From positions 1 to 21,814 of the forward strand of contig NZ_JBAYPG010000037.1 of the NCBI RefSeq assembly GCF_041677825.1: 21,814 bases of DNA. The letters are read 5' to 3'. Of the stretch, positions 14,913-21,814 are shown in pieces (positions within the stretch are counted from its first letter, which is position 1; every line of letters starts with the position of its first letter). Made by a program: the position numbers and the translations under genes. The DNA is from Castellaniella sp041677825. Lineage in GTDB: Bacteria > Pseudomonadota > Gammaproteobacteria > Burkholderiales > Burkholderiaceae_B. Under the pieces are notes generated by a model. The model was not told the origin of the DNA. It worked only from the letters and a program-made list of their open reading frames with translations, and did no database searches.

Positions 14913-16409
14913 TCAGAAACGTGGAATGTCGGGGAAGCGGATATTGCCCTGATGCACATGCATCTTGCCGTATTCGGCGCAGCGCACCAGGGTGGGAATC
15001 AGCTTGAGCGGGTTGAGCAGCCCCCATGGGTCAAAGGCCCGTTTGAATGCCGAAAAGGTGTCCAGCTCTTCGCGCGTGAATTGAGAGCACATCTGGTTGA
15101 TCTTTTCGATGCCCACGCCGTGCTCCCCCGTGATGGTACCCCCCACTTGCACGCACAATTCGAGTATGGCCGCACCGAACGCCTCGGCGCGCTCGATTTC
15201 ATCGGGCTGGTTGGCATCGAACAGGATGAGGGGGTGCAGGTTGCCATCGCCGGCATGGAACACATTGGAGCAGCGCAGATCGAATTCTGTTTCCATCCTG
15301 GCAATGGCCGCCAGCACCTTGCCCAGATGGCGACGGGGGATGGTACCGTCCATACAGTAGTAATCGGGCGATATGCGCCCTGCCGCCGGGAACGCGTTCT
15401 TGCGCCCTGCCCAGAACCTGAGGCGCTCTTCTTCGGACGACGAGGTCTGCAGCCGCGTGGCGCCGGCCGCGCGCAGCAGGGCCTCGACCCGGGCGATCTC
15501 TTCGGCGACCTCTTGCGGGGTGCCATCGGATTCGCACAACAAGATGGCTTCGGCCTCGAGGTCATAGCCCGCCTTCACGAAGGGCTCGACCATGTGCACC
15601 GCGCGCTTGTCCATGAGTTCGAGGCCCGCCGGGATGATGCCGTTTGCAATCACCCGCGTGACCCCTTCACCCGCTGCCTCGACGCTCGGGAAGCTGGCCA
15701 TGACCACCTGGGCCAGTTCAGGCTGGGGAATCAGGCGCACGGTGACTTCGGTCACCAGGCCCAGCATGCCTTCGGAGCCGATGAAGGACTGCAGCAGATT
15801 CAGGCCTGGGGTTTCGGGGGCTTCGGAACCCAGCTCGAGGATTTCACCATCGATGGTCACCACCCGCACCCGCAATACATTATGGACCGTCAGGCCATAC
15901 TTGAGACAGTGCACACCCCCCGAATTCTCGGCCACATTGCCGCCAATGGAGCACGCAATCTGGCTCGACGGATCGGGCGCATAATACAGCCCATGCACCG
16001 CGGCGGCCTCTGAAATCGCCAGATTGCGCACCCCCGGCCCCACGACTGCCACACAGGCCTCGGGGTCCAGACGCAGAATGCGGTTGAGCTTGGCCAGACC
16101 CACCACCACGCCCTGCGGATGCGGGGTGGCACCGCCCGAAAGACCGGTGCCTGCCCCACGTGGAACCACTGGAACATTGTGTGCCTTGCATGCCTCGAGC
16201 ACGGCAAGCACCTGGGCTTCGGTCTCTGGCAGGACAACCACAGGGGGCTGCTGCCGGTACAGCGACAGGCCATCACACTCGTAGACAGCCGTCTGATCGG
16301 CACGCGTCAGGATGCAGTGCGCGGGCAGATGCCCGGCGATGCGGGCGAGAAAACCGGAAAAATCCGGCATGGCTGCAGCCTCCTGGGCTTGCGCTTGGAC
16401 GGCGTTCAT
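14913..16409 (-). CDS. glcD: Glycolate oxidase catalytic FAD subunit
   Basis: A 498-residue FAD-linked oxidase, matching E. coli GlcD (499). The N-terminal PCMH domain has 'VVPRGAGTGLSGGATPHPQGVVVGL' and 'CSIGGNVAENSGGVHCLKYG'. The C-terminal domain holds 'NVFHAGDGNLHPLILFD' and 'GTITGEHGVGIEK', which bring the catalytic histidines to the flavin. It oxidises glycolate (and often D-lactate) to the 2-oxo acid. It is first of the glcDEF set and starts ten bases after another FAD oxidase. An in-frame ATG 13 codons later is an alternative start. No GlcC regulator or glycolate permease gene lies in the window. Confidence 0.95.
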   Translation of the reverse strand: MNAVQAQAQEAAAMPDFSGFLARIAGHLPAHCILTRADQTAVYECDGLSLYRQQPPVVVLPETEAQVLAVLEACKAHNVPVVPRGAGTGLSGGATPHPQGVVVGLAKLNRILRLDPEACVAVVGPGVRNLAISEAAAVHGLYYAPDPSSQIACSIGGNVAENSGGVHCLKYGLTVHNVLRVRVVTIDGEILELGSEAPETPGLNLLQSFIGSEGMLGLVTEVTVRLIPQPELAQVVMASFPSVEAAGEGVTRVIANGIIPAGLELMDKRAVHMVEPFVKAGYDLEAEAILLCESDGTPQEVAEEIARVEALLRAAGATRLQTSSSEEERLRFWAGRKNAFPAAGRISPDYYCMDGTIPRRHLGKVLAAIARMETEFDLRCSNVFHAGDGNLHPLILFDANQPDEIERAEAFGAAILELCVQVGGTITGEHGVGIEKINQMCSQFTREELDTFSAFKRAFDPWGLLNPLKLIPTLVRCAEYGKMHVHQGNIRFPDIPRF

Positions 16410-16419
16410 GTCCGGCCAC

Positions 16420-17832
16420 TCAAACAGCAGGTGGCAACATCTTGCCCGGATTCAATATGTTGTGCGGATCGAGCGCCGCCTTGATTGCGGCCATGACGTG
16501 CAGTGCATCCGCACCGTGCTCGGCCAGCATGAAGGCCTGTTTGTGCAGGCCGACCCCATGCTCGCCAGTGCACGTGCCCTCCATCGCAATGGCCCGCTCG
16601 ACCAGGCGCCGATTGAGTGCTTCGGACTCGGCCCATTCAGCCGGATTGTCGGGGTCCAGCAGCATGAGCACGTGAAAATTGCCGTCCCCCACATGGCCCA
16701 CGATCGTGTACGGAAAGCTGGCCTGATCCAGTTCGAGTGCCGTCTCGCCGACGCAATCGGCCAGACGGGAGATGGGCACACAGACGTCCGTGGTACTGGA
16801 TCGACAGCCGGGCCGCAATTGCAGGCCCGCAAAATAGGCATTGTGACGCGCCGTCCAGAGGCGATTGCGGTCTTCCGGATGCTCAGCCCAGTCGAAATCC
16901 TGGCCGCCATGCTCGCGGGTGATGGCCTGCACGGATTCTGCCTGCTCACGCACCGAAGCCGGGCTGCCATGGAATTCGAACAGCAGCAGGGGCGATTCGC
17001 GCAAATCCAGCTGGCTGTACTGATTGGTGGCACGCACTGCATGGGCATCCATGAATTCGACCCGCGCCACCGGGATACCCATCTGGATGATTTCGATGAC
17101 ACTCTGTACGGCGGAATCCAGATCGGGAAAATTGCAGATCGCTGCCGATACGGCTTCGGGTTGTGGATACAGCCGCACGGTGACTTCGACGATGATGCCC
17201 AGCGTGCCTTCGCTGCCTACAAACAAACGGGTCAGGTCGTAGCCCGCCGAAGATTTGCGCGCCCGGCTGGCGGTCTGGATGAGCCGGCCATCGGCCGTGA
17301 CCACCTTGAGCGACATCACGTTTTCACGCATGGTGCCATAGCGCACCGCATTGGTGCCCGAAGCGCGCGTGGCCGCCATGCCGCCCAGGCTGGCATCGGC
17401 ACCAGGGTCGATCGGAAAGAACAGACCGGTGTCGCGCAGCGACTCATTCAACTGCATGCGCGTCACCCCGGCCTGAACCGTGGCGGTGAAATCTTCGGCA
17501 TGCACCGACACGATGCGATCCATCCCGGAGAGATCGAGACTGACCCCACCCTGGATGGCCAGCAGGTGCCCTTCGAGCGATGAGCCTGCGCCGTAGGGAA
17601 TGAGCGCCACGCCATGCGCATGGCAATGTCGGGCGACCCAGACCACATCGTCGACCGACTGCGCAAATACCACCACGTCGGGCCACATCGCCGGATAAGG
17701 CGATTCGTCGCGCCCATGATGTTCGCGAACGGCCTGTGCCGTGGAGCAGCGCGGGCCGAAATGGTCCGTCAAGGCTGCAATGAAACCCGCAGGCAGGGCC
17801 CGCGGCTGCTGTTCAAACGGCATCGTGTCCAT
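16420..17832 (-). CDS. FAD-binding D-lactate dehydrogenase (cytochrome)-type oxidase
   Basis: A 470-residue flavoprotein of the GlcD/DLD family, distinct from glcD next to it. The PCMH domain has 'PYGAGSSLEGHLLAIQGGVSLDLSGM' and 'SLGGMAATRASGTNAVRYG'. The C-terminal domain carries 'GHVGDGNFHVLMLLD' and 'GTCTGEHGVGLHK', and ends with 'NPGKMLP'. These features match the cytochrome-linked D-lactate dehydrogenases, which oxidise D-lactate or related 2-hydroxy acids and feed electrons to the respiratory chain. The open frame continues to 17976, but the family-like N-terminus starts at 17832 with GAGGG upstream. It lies between aroG (38 bases upstream) and glcD (10 bases downstream). The exact 2-hydroxy acid is unknown. 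Confidence 0.87.
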   Translation of the reverse strand: MDTMPFEQQPRALPAGFIAALTDHFGPRCSTAQAVREHHGRDESPYPAMWPDVVVFAQSVDDVVWVARHCHAHGVALIPYGAGSSLEGHLLAIQGGVSLDLSGMDRIVSVHAEDFTATVQAGVTRMQLNESLRDTGLFFPIDPGADASLGGMAATRASGTNAVRYGTMRENVMSLKVVTADGRLIQTASRARKSSAGYDLTRLFVGSEGTLGIIVEVTVRLYPQPEAVSAAICNFPDLDSAVQSVIEIIQMGIPVARVEFMDAHAVRATNQYSQLDLRESPLLLFEFHGSPASVREQAESVQAITREHGGQDFDWAEHPEDRNRLWTARHNAYFAGLQLRPGCRSSTTDVCVPISRLADCVGETALELDQASFPYTIVGHVGDGNFHVLMLLDPDNPAEWAESEALNRRLVERAIAMEGTCTGEHGVGLHKQAFMLAEHGADALHVMAAIKAALDPHNILNPGKMLPPAV

Positions 17833-17870
17833 GGTGTGTACGCCCTCATGACAATCGGTAAACGGAGAAT

Positions 17871-18965
17871 TCAGGCCGCGCTGTCGGCGTGCTGGGCACG
17901 CTTGCTGCCCTGGTGCTGGCGCCGCGTGCGCACGGCCTCGGCCAGGCAGTCGAGCATCGCGACCGAGGTGTCCCAATCGACACAGGCGTCGGTAATGCTC
18001 TGGCCATACACCAGAGTACGACCAGGCACCAGATCCTGTCGACCCCCGACCAGGTGGCTTTCGATCATGACCCCGAACAGGCGCTCGTCACCGGCGGCAA
18101 CCTGGGCGCACACATCATCGATGACCAGCGGCTGACGGGTGTAGTCCTTGTGGCTGTTGGCATGACTGGCATCGACCATGACGCGCCCCCGCATGCCGGA
18201 CGTCTCGAGCGCTTCGGCTGCCGCCTGAACGTGCTCGGCCTCGTAGTTCGGCGTTTTGCCGCCACGCAATATGACGTGGCAATCCTGATTGCCGCGTGTC
18301 GAGACGATGGCCGAATGGCCGCCCTTGGTGACCGAAAGAAAATAATGCGAGTTCGAGGCGGCCTAGATGGCGTCGATGGCGATGCGTGTATTGCCATCGG
18401 TACCATTCTTGAAACCGACCGGGCAGGACAGGCCGGAGGCCAGTTCGCGGTGAACCTGGCTTTCGGTGGTGCGCGCGCCGATGGCCCCCCAGGAGATCAG
18501 GTCGGCGATGTACTGGGGCGTGATCATGTCGAGAAACTCGGTGCCGGCCGGCAGCCCGAGCGCGTTGATCCCGATCAGCAGCTCACGCGCCCTGCGCAGG
18601 CCCTGATTGATATCGAAACTGCCATCCAGGCCCGGATCATTGATGAGCCCTTTCCAGCCCACTGTGGTGCGCGGCTTCTCGAAATATACCCGCATGATGA
18701 TCTCGAGCTCATTGGCGTGCGCCTGGTGCAGGGGCGCCAGCCGCCGCGCGTACTCGAGAGCCGCATCGGTATCATGAATGGAACACGGGCCGATCACGAC
18801 CACCAGACGGTCATCGAGGCCGTGCAATATCCGATGCACCGCATCGCGCGCATCATGCACGATGTGCGAGATCTCGGATGTACAGGGAAATTCGCGCATC
18901 ACGTGGGCGGGTGGCGCTAGCTCGCGAATTTCTCGGATGCGGGTATCGTCGGTATTGTGTGACAC
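17871..18965 (-). pseudogene. aroG: DAHP synthase (class I, AroG type) interrupted by an in-frame amber codon
   Basis: First enzyme of the shikimate pathway, joining phosphoenolpyruvate and erythrose-4-phosphate. The whole 365-codon frame aligns by eye with E. coli AroG: 'VVVIGPCSIHD', 'VYFEKPRTTVGWKGLINDP', 'GAIGARTTESQVHRELASGLSCPVGFKNGTDG', then 'SHYFLSVTKGGHSAIVSTRGN', 'DASHANSHKD', 'GVMIESHL', 'SITDACVDW'. Codon 201 (18365-18363) is TAG, in 'IDAI*AASN', with no frame change. Translation would end at 200 residues and lose three of the four metal ligands (the His of DASHAN, the Glu of ESHL, the Asp of TDAC). The start is GTG 18965 with AGGAG at 18977-18973. Either a recent nonsense mutation, a sequencing error or a suppressed stop; the conserved frame after it argues for very recent. 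Confidence 0.85.
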
Positions 18966-19001
18966 TGTGGTGCTCCTGTGGGCCGGGGCCAGGTCGGAAA
19001 C

Positions 19002-19033
19002 AAAAAAAGCCGCCTGGCTGGGCCGGCGGCTTT
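19002..19033 (-). terminator. Attenuator: rho-independent terminator in the aroG leader
   Basis: On the - strand AAAGCCGCC (19033-19025) pairs with GGCGGCTTT (19014-19006) around a 10-base loop, and seven T's close the structure (19008-19002). It lies between the leader peptide and the aroG start. The ten bases AAGCCGCCGG of the left arm recur exactly inside the leader-peptide gene (19090-19081). That second copy can pair with the right arm instead, which would be the antiterminator. Confidence 0.85.
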
Positions 19034-19048
19034 CAAGGGAATTTTGAC

Positions 19049-19132
19049 CTACTTCATGATACTGCGATCCCCTTCCTCCACCGGCGGCTTCGGAAAAAAG
19101 GCAAAATAGAAAAACCAGGAAATCGCGTTCAT
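19049..19132 (-). CDS. Aromatic-amino-acid leader peptide controlling aroG
   Basis: A 27-codon ORF with ATG at 19132 and AGGA at 19143-19140, seven bases upstream. It reads MNAISWFFYFAFF and continues with PKPPVEEGDRSIMK. Seven of eight residues at positions 6-13 are Trp, Phe or Tyr (Trp, Phe-Phe, Tyr, Phe, then Phe-Phe after Ala), which is the hallmark of attenuation peptides such as E. coli PheL. The stop lies 16 bases before the terminator stem. Lys15-Pro16-Pro17 are encoded by a copy of the terminator's left arm. Inferred mechanism: a ribosome stalled at the Phe/Tyr/Trp run leaves this copy free to pair with the right arm and keep aroG on, while smooth translation covers it and lets the terminator form. 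Confidence 0.88.
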   Translation of the reverse strand: MNAISWFFYFAFFPKPPVEEGDRSIMK

Positions 19133-19170
19133 CGGTCAATCCTAACACAGGCGGCCTGCCGCAGCAACCG

Positions 19171-19206
19171 AAGTGCCGGTCCTTGTTGGCGCAAAGTGCC
19201 GGCCCT
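19171..19206. repeat. Direct repeat upstream of the aroG leader
   Basis: The 13-base motif AAGTGCCGGtCCT at 19171-19183 recurs as AAGTGCCGGcCCT at 19194-19206, 23 bases apart, about two helical turns. It lies between the nirK stop and the leader-peptide ribosome-binding site, where the aroG promoter must be. It may be an operator, but no known regulator motif is recognised. Confidence 0.45.
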
Positions 19207-19213
19207 GGGCGGG

Positions 19214-20620
19214 TCAATGCGCCATGTGGCCGGTCCCTTCTTCCACGTGCTCGTCACTCGCGAAGATCGCAGGATCGGCCTCGCCCCTGACGGTCAGGAT
19301 CCCGGCCAGACCTTTTTCCACGCGCGACAGGGCATGATCCACCAGGACATACTGGCCTGGATAGTCTGTCGTGAACTCGACCATGGTCGCGCCGCCAGGC
19401 GGTACGAGCGTGGTCTGCACGTCGGTCAGGGGTGTGCTGGTCAGCGAGGCCTGGTCGTAGACCCGATCGAAGACCTCACCGATGACGTGGAAGCTCGACG
19501 TCAGGTTGGGCCCGCCTACGCCGAAGTAGATGCGTACCGTATCACCCACGTCGGATTCCATCCTGTAGATCTTGGTCAGCGCATCCATGGCGCCATTGAA
19601 CATCATGTGCTGGGGATTTTCAGCCAGCAGGTTCTCGAGAGAGAATTCCTGCAAGCCGGGGGCACCGTGCAGCTGCGCCGTGTAGAGCTCGCCCTGCATG
19701 ACGTAGAACTCTTTGTCCACCTTGGACAAGCCCCCTTCGGGCTCGACCAGAATCAGACCGTACATGCCGTTGGTGATGTGCTGCGCCACCATGGGGGTTG
19801 CACAGTGATACACGAACAGACCCGCATGCTTTGCCTTGAAGGTGAACGATTTGGATTGCCCGGGCGCCACCTGCGTGACATCCGCCCCCCCGCCAGGGCC
19901 CGTGACCGCGTGCAGGTCGATCGAATGGATATGCGTGCTGTCCGGCGCGTTGCTCAGGTTCAGCGTCACCGTGTCCCCCACCCTTACGCGGATGAACGGG
20001 CCGGGTACCTTGTTGTTGAAGGTCCAGAACCGGTACGTGCTGTTGTCGGCCAGCCGGGCCACCAGTTCGGTCGTCAGCAGGTCGACCGTGACATGCTGCG
20101 GCGCCCGCGCACCCACTGGCTCACCGACCGCGTACGGATCGTGCGCAATCTGCGGCGCTTCGGTCCGGACCACATCGGCCTCTTCGCCAACGATGATCCT
20201 GCCCACCATACCCGCGGCCTTGTGACCGGGCAAAGTGCAGTAGTATTCGAACGTGCCATCCTTGTTGGCCCGGAAGACGATGGCCGTTGCGGAATTCTTG
20301 CCCGAGATCTCGTCCGATCTGGCATGAAATTCAGGCACCGCCACGTCATGGGTGGCGCCATCGCCGTTCACCAGATTGATCTGCACGACGGCACCTGCCG
20401 GCACCCGGAGATCAGGGTTGACGATATTGGTGCCTTCTTCCTGGAAGACCAGCTTGCCGTCTGCAATCGCCGTTCGCAATGTGAAGGTCACGTCGGGTCG
20501 ATGGCTGACATTGCTGCTGCTGTCAGCCCCTTCACCGTGGGCGGCCCACGCCGCCGTACCGAGCCCTGCACTGACGAGACCCAGCAGCACACCACACAGG
20601 AACCTTCTGAAAAATATCAT
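19214..20620 (-). CDS. nirK: Copper-containing nitrite reductase with extra N-terminal cupredoxin domain
   Basis: A 468-residue periplasmic enzyme reducing nitrite to nitric oxide. Residues 1-27 form a signal peptide. An extra N-terminal cupredoxin domain (about 40-148) has a full type-1 copper set: His91, Cys128, His133, Met138. The NirK core follows. Its type-1 ligands are His232, Cys273, His281 and Met286; its type-2 ligands are His237, His272 and His429; Asp235 and His378 are the catalytic pair. The short 'YHCATPMVAQHITNGM' loop is of the AniA-like class. The N-terminal fusion resembles the Hyphomicrobium denitrificans enzyme, where the extra domain is thought to help electron delivery. 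The start is ATG 20620 with AGGTG five bases upstream. Divergent from the Fnr/Anr-type gene. Confidence 0.95.
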   Translation of the reverse strand: MIFFRRFLCGVLLGLVSAGLGTAAWAAHGEGADSSSNVSHRPDVTFTLRTAIADGKLVFQEEGTNIVNPDLRVPAGAVVQINLVNGDGATHDVAVPEFHARSDEISGKNSATAIVFRANKDGTFEYYCTLPGHKAAGMVGRIIVGEEADVVRTEAPQIAHDPYAVGEPVGARAPQHVTVDLLTTELVARLADNSTYRFWTFNNKVPGPFIRVRVGDTVTLNLSNAPDSTHIHSIDLHAVTGPGGGADVTQVAPGQSKSFTFKAKHAGLFVYHCATPMVAQHITNGMYGLILVEPEGGLSKVDKEFYVMQGELYTAQLHGAPGLQEFSLENLLAENPQHMMFNGAMDALTKIYRMESDVGDTVRIYFGVGGPNLTSSFHVIGEVFDRVYDQASLTSTPLTDVQTTLVPPGGATMVEFTTDYPGQYVLVDHALSRVEKGLAGILTVRGEADPAIFASDEHVEEGTGHMAH

Positions 20621-20645
20621 GAATACACCTATATTCAATATGGCA

Positions 20646-20651
20646 ATTATA
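20646..20651 (-). promoter_or_regulatory. Candidate -10 element for nirK
   Basis: On the - strand TATAAT at 20651-20646 is a perfect -10 hexamer in an AT-rich patch, placing the transcript start near 20639 and the start codon about 20 bases on. No good -35 is seen, as expected for an activator-dependent promoter. An 11-base palindrome, ATATTCAATAT, sits at 20631-20641 over the predicted start site. Confidence 0.5.
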
Positions 20652-20813
20652 TTAACCTAAACAATACAAGCTTGGACTTCCCTGCCAGCTTTGATCTGCG
20701 GAACGCCCATGTTACCGGGCTCTTGGAAGGTACGAAACGACATTTCGCAAGCTTTGAGGCACTAAAATGGACAACGACATTCTTCAAGGTTCCAACTATC
20801 GCAATTATGAACT

Positions 20814-20819
20814 TATAAT
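20814..20819 (+). promoter_or_regulatory. Candidate -10 element for the Fnr/Anr-type gene
   Basis: A perfect TATAAT on the + strand, with a weak TTCCAA 18 bases upstream as possible -35. The predicted transcript would start near 20826, giving a leader of about 54 bases that contains a hairpin. Confidence 0.5.
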
Positions 20820-20828
20820 CCCTCATGC

Positions 20829-20856
20829 CATCATGGCCATCATCATGCCCATGATG
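20829..20856 (+). repeat. ATG-rich inverted repeat in the 5' leader of the Fnr/Anr-type gene
   Basis: CATCATGG (20829-20836) and CCATGATG (20849-20856) are exact 8-base arms around a 12-base spacer, within a run built from CATCATG/GCC units (20824-20858). It lies between the predicted promoter and the ribosome-binding site. It may fold as a 5' hairpin or be an operator. Confidence 0.55.
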
Positions 20857-20879
20857 CCTTACACTTCTCAGGTTTGAAT

Positions 20880-21653
20880 GTGCCGACCGACCACAATTCT
20901 TCCGGACTGATTCGCAAGCCCCACAGCGCTCGCCGTATCATGCTGGCGCTCGACGCCACGCGATGCTCCACGTGCATGCTCAATACCATCTGCCTGCCGC
21001 TGGGCATGTCGCAGCACGAGGTTCAGAAAATGGACGAACTGGTCGAAGAGCGCCTGCGGCTGCCCAAGGGGGGCACCTTGTTCCGCGAAGGGGATGCGGC
21101 CAATGCACTCTATGGGATACGTTCCGGCTCCTTCAAGACCCAGATCGAAGATGCCCGCGGCCAGGTACAGATCACGGGCTTCCTGCTGCCAGGTGAAGTC
21201 CTGGGCATGGATGGCCTGATGCATGACGAACAGCTCTCGCACGCCATCGCACTGGAAGACTCCGAAGTCTGCATCATCCGCCTGGACGCGATGGACCGTC
21301 TGGCCACACAACTACCCACCTTGCAGCGTCAGCTCAGGCGCCTGATGAGCAAGGAAATCGGCCGCTCACACCAGATGCTGCTGTCGATCGGCGGCCTGCG
21401 CTCGGAACAGCGCCTTGCGGTATTTTTGCTGAATCTGTCCCAACGCCTGCAGAATCTGGGCTATTCGCCCCACGAATTCATCCTGCGCATGAGCCGCGAG
21501 GAAATCGGCAACTACCTGGGGCTCACTCTGGAGACCGTGAGCCGGCTGTTCTCGCGCTTTGCCCGCGAAGGCCTGATCCGGGTCCAGCAGCGCGAAGTGC
21601 AGATATTGGATCAACAGGCACTGCACGCTCTTTCGGGCACCGATGCCGCCTGA
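20880..21653 (+). CDS. Fnr/Anr-family oxygen-sensing transcription regulator
   Basis: A 257-residue CRP/FNR-family regulator. Cys29, Cys32, Cys38 ('CSTCMLNTICLP') and Cys131 ('DSEVC') match the four ligands of the oxygen-labile [4Fe-4S] cluster of FNR and ANR, so it should be active without oxygen. A cyclic-nucleotide-binding-like beta-roll follows (about 60-140), then a dimer helix. The winged helix-turn-helix has recognition residues Glu218, Ser221 and Arg222 in 'LETVSR', the set that reads TTGAT half-sites. Start choice: GTG 20880 has CAGG at 20869-20872 at the right distance; an in-frame TTG at 20874 is too close. Being divergent from nirK it probably controls denitrification genes. Confidence 0.93.
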   Translation: MPTDHNSSGLIRKPHSARRIMLALDATRCSTCMLNTICLPLGMSQHEVQKMDELVEERLRLPKGGTLFREGDAANALYGIRSGSFKTQIEDARGQVQITGFLLPGEVLGMDGLMHDEQLSHAIALEDSEVCIIRLDAMDRLATQLPTLQRQLRRLMSKEIGRSHQMLLSIGGLRSEQRLAVFLLNLSQRLQNLGYSPHEFILRMSREEIGNYLGLTLETVSRLFSRFAREGLIRVQQREVQILDQQALHALSGTDAA

Positions 21654-21693
21654 GCATCGCACCATCCGACAGGCATCCGGCACAGAGTGGAGC

Positions 21694-21814
21694 AGTCGAT
21701 TCCAATCCGTAGATGAGTCTGAACTTGGTAGCTGGCAGCCTGTGTTGATGTGTGCAGCCGCCAACCTGTGGGTAGACGGTGGGTAACGCCGTAGGCGTTG
21801 TCCGCGGGCTATCC
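21694..21814 (+). repeat. 121-bp terminal repeat, right copy (REP-like module)
   Basis: Inverted partner of 3-123. Read on the + strand it contains GTAG (21772-21775), two bases, then a 12-bp stem (21779-21790 with 21794-21805) around a GTA loop. Three of the pairs are G-U type. It begins 40 bases after the Fnr/Anr-type stop codon and runs to the last base of the window, so its outer boundary may lie outside. Confidence 0.9.

Noticed and set aside
20652..20665. TTGTT-TAGG-TTAAT on the - strand as an FNR box for nirK
   Set aside because: Only 6 of 10 bases fit, and it touches the -10 element, a position unsuited to activation.
20754..20767. TTGAG-GCAC-TAAAA as an FNR box
   Set aside because: The second half-site is poor, and its distance to either -10 (about -65 or further) does not suit a class II site.
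20833..20877. 14-codon ORF (ATG-GCC-ATC...) before the Fnr/Anr-type gene as a leader peptide
   Set aside because: It arises from the CATCATG repeat, has no ribosome-binding site and no telling codon run.
1..21814. CRISPR arrays, complete insertion sequences, prophage genes, rRNA
   Set aside because: None is visible; repeats are limited to those listed, and the only transposon-like coding trace is the short IstB-like piece.

Overview
The window reads as a GC-rich betaproteobacterial chromosome segment. It is most like the Alcaligenaceae (Bordetella, Castellaniella and relatives), judged from gene content and from the purB - GST - mnmA neighbourhood. That placement is inference. A copper nitrite reductase beside an Fnr/Anr-type regulator suggests a denitrifier.

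Left part (142-8349, + strand): one tight operon-like run. It encodes a branched-chain-amino-acid-type ABC importer (binding protein, two permeases, two ATPases) and then five enzymes: a two-subunit ThDP decarboxylase of the sulfopyruvate/phosphonopyruvate type, an FAD-dependent amine/amino-acid oxidoreductase, an SDR dehydrogenase and a VOC-fold protein. Together they look like uptake plus oxidation, decarboxylation and aldehyde handling of an unidentified amino- or 2-oxo-acid. The second permease (livM) appears to have lost its N-terminal helices through a frame-changing deletion.

Junction (8350-9204): scar-like DNA next to tRNA-Lys(CTT). It holds an antisense IstB-like transposase-helper fragment, a HicB antitoxin that has lost its 5' end and its toxin partner, a 27-bp palindrome and a 15-bp tandem repeat.

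Core part (9250-19132): purB (-), a GST (+), then mnmA, glcF, glcE, glcD, a D-lactate-dehydrogenase-like flavoprotein and aroG, all on the - strand. aroG is preceded by a clear aromatic-amino-acid attenuator: a 27-codon leader peptide with a Trp-Phe-Phe-Tyr-Phe-Ala-Phe-Phe run, followed by a rho-independent terminator. The aroG frame itself carries an in-frame amber codon at position 201.

Right part (19214-21653): nirK with an extra N-terminal cupredoxin domain (-), divergent from an Fnr/Anr-type oxygen regulator (+).

Both ends of the window are copies of one 121-bp sequence in inverted orientation with 3 mismatches. Each copy holds a REP-like GTAG-plus-hairpin module. The window probably is a whole contig bounded by a dispersed repeat, but the pair could also allow inversion of the segment. 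The most unusual signals are this repeat pair, the aroG leader plus amber codon, the livM deletion, and the transporter/decarboxylase cluster.
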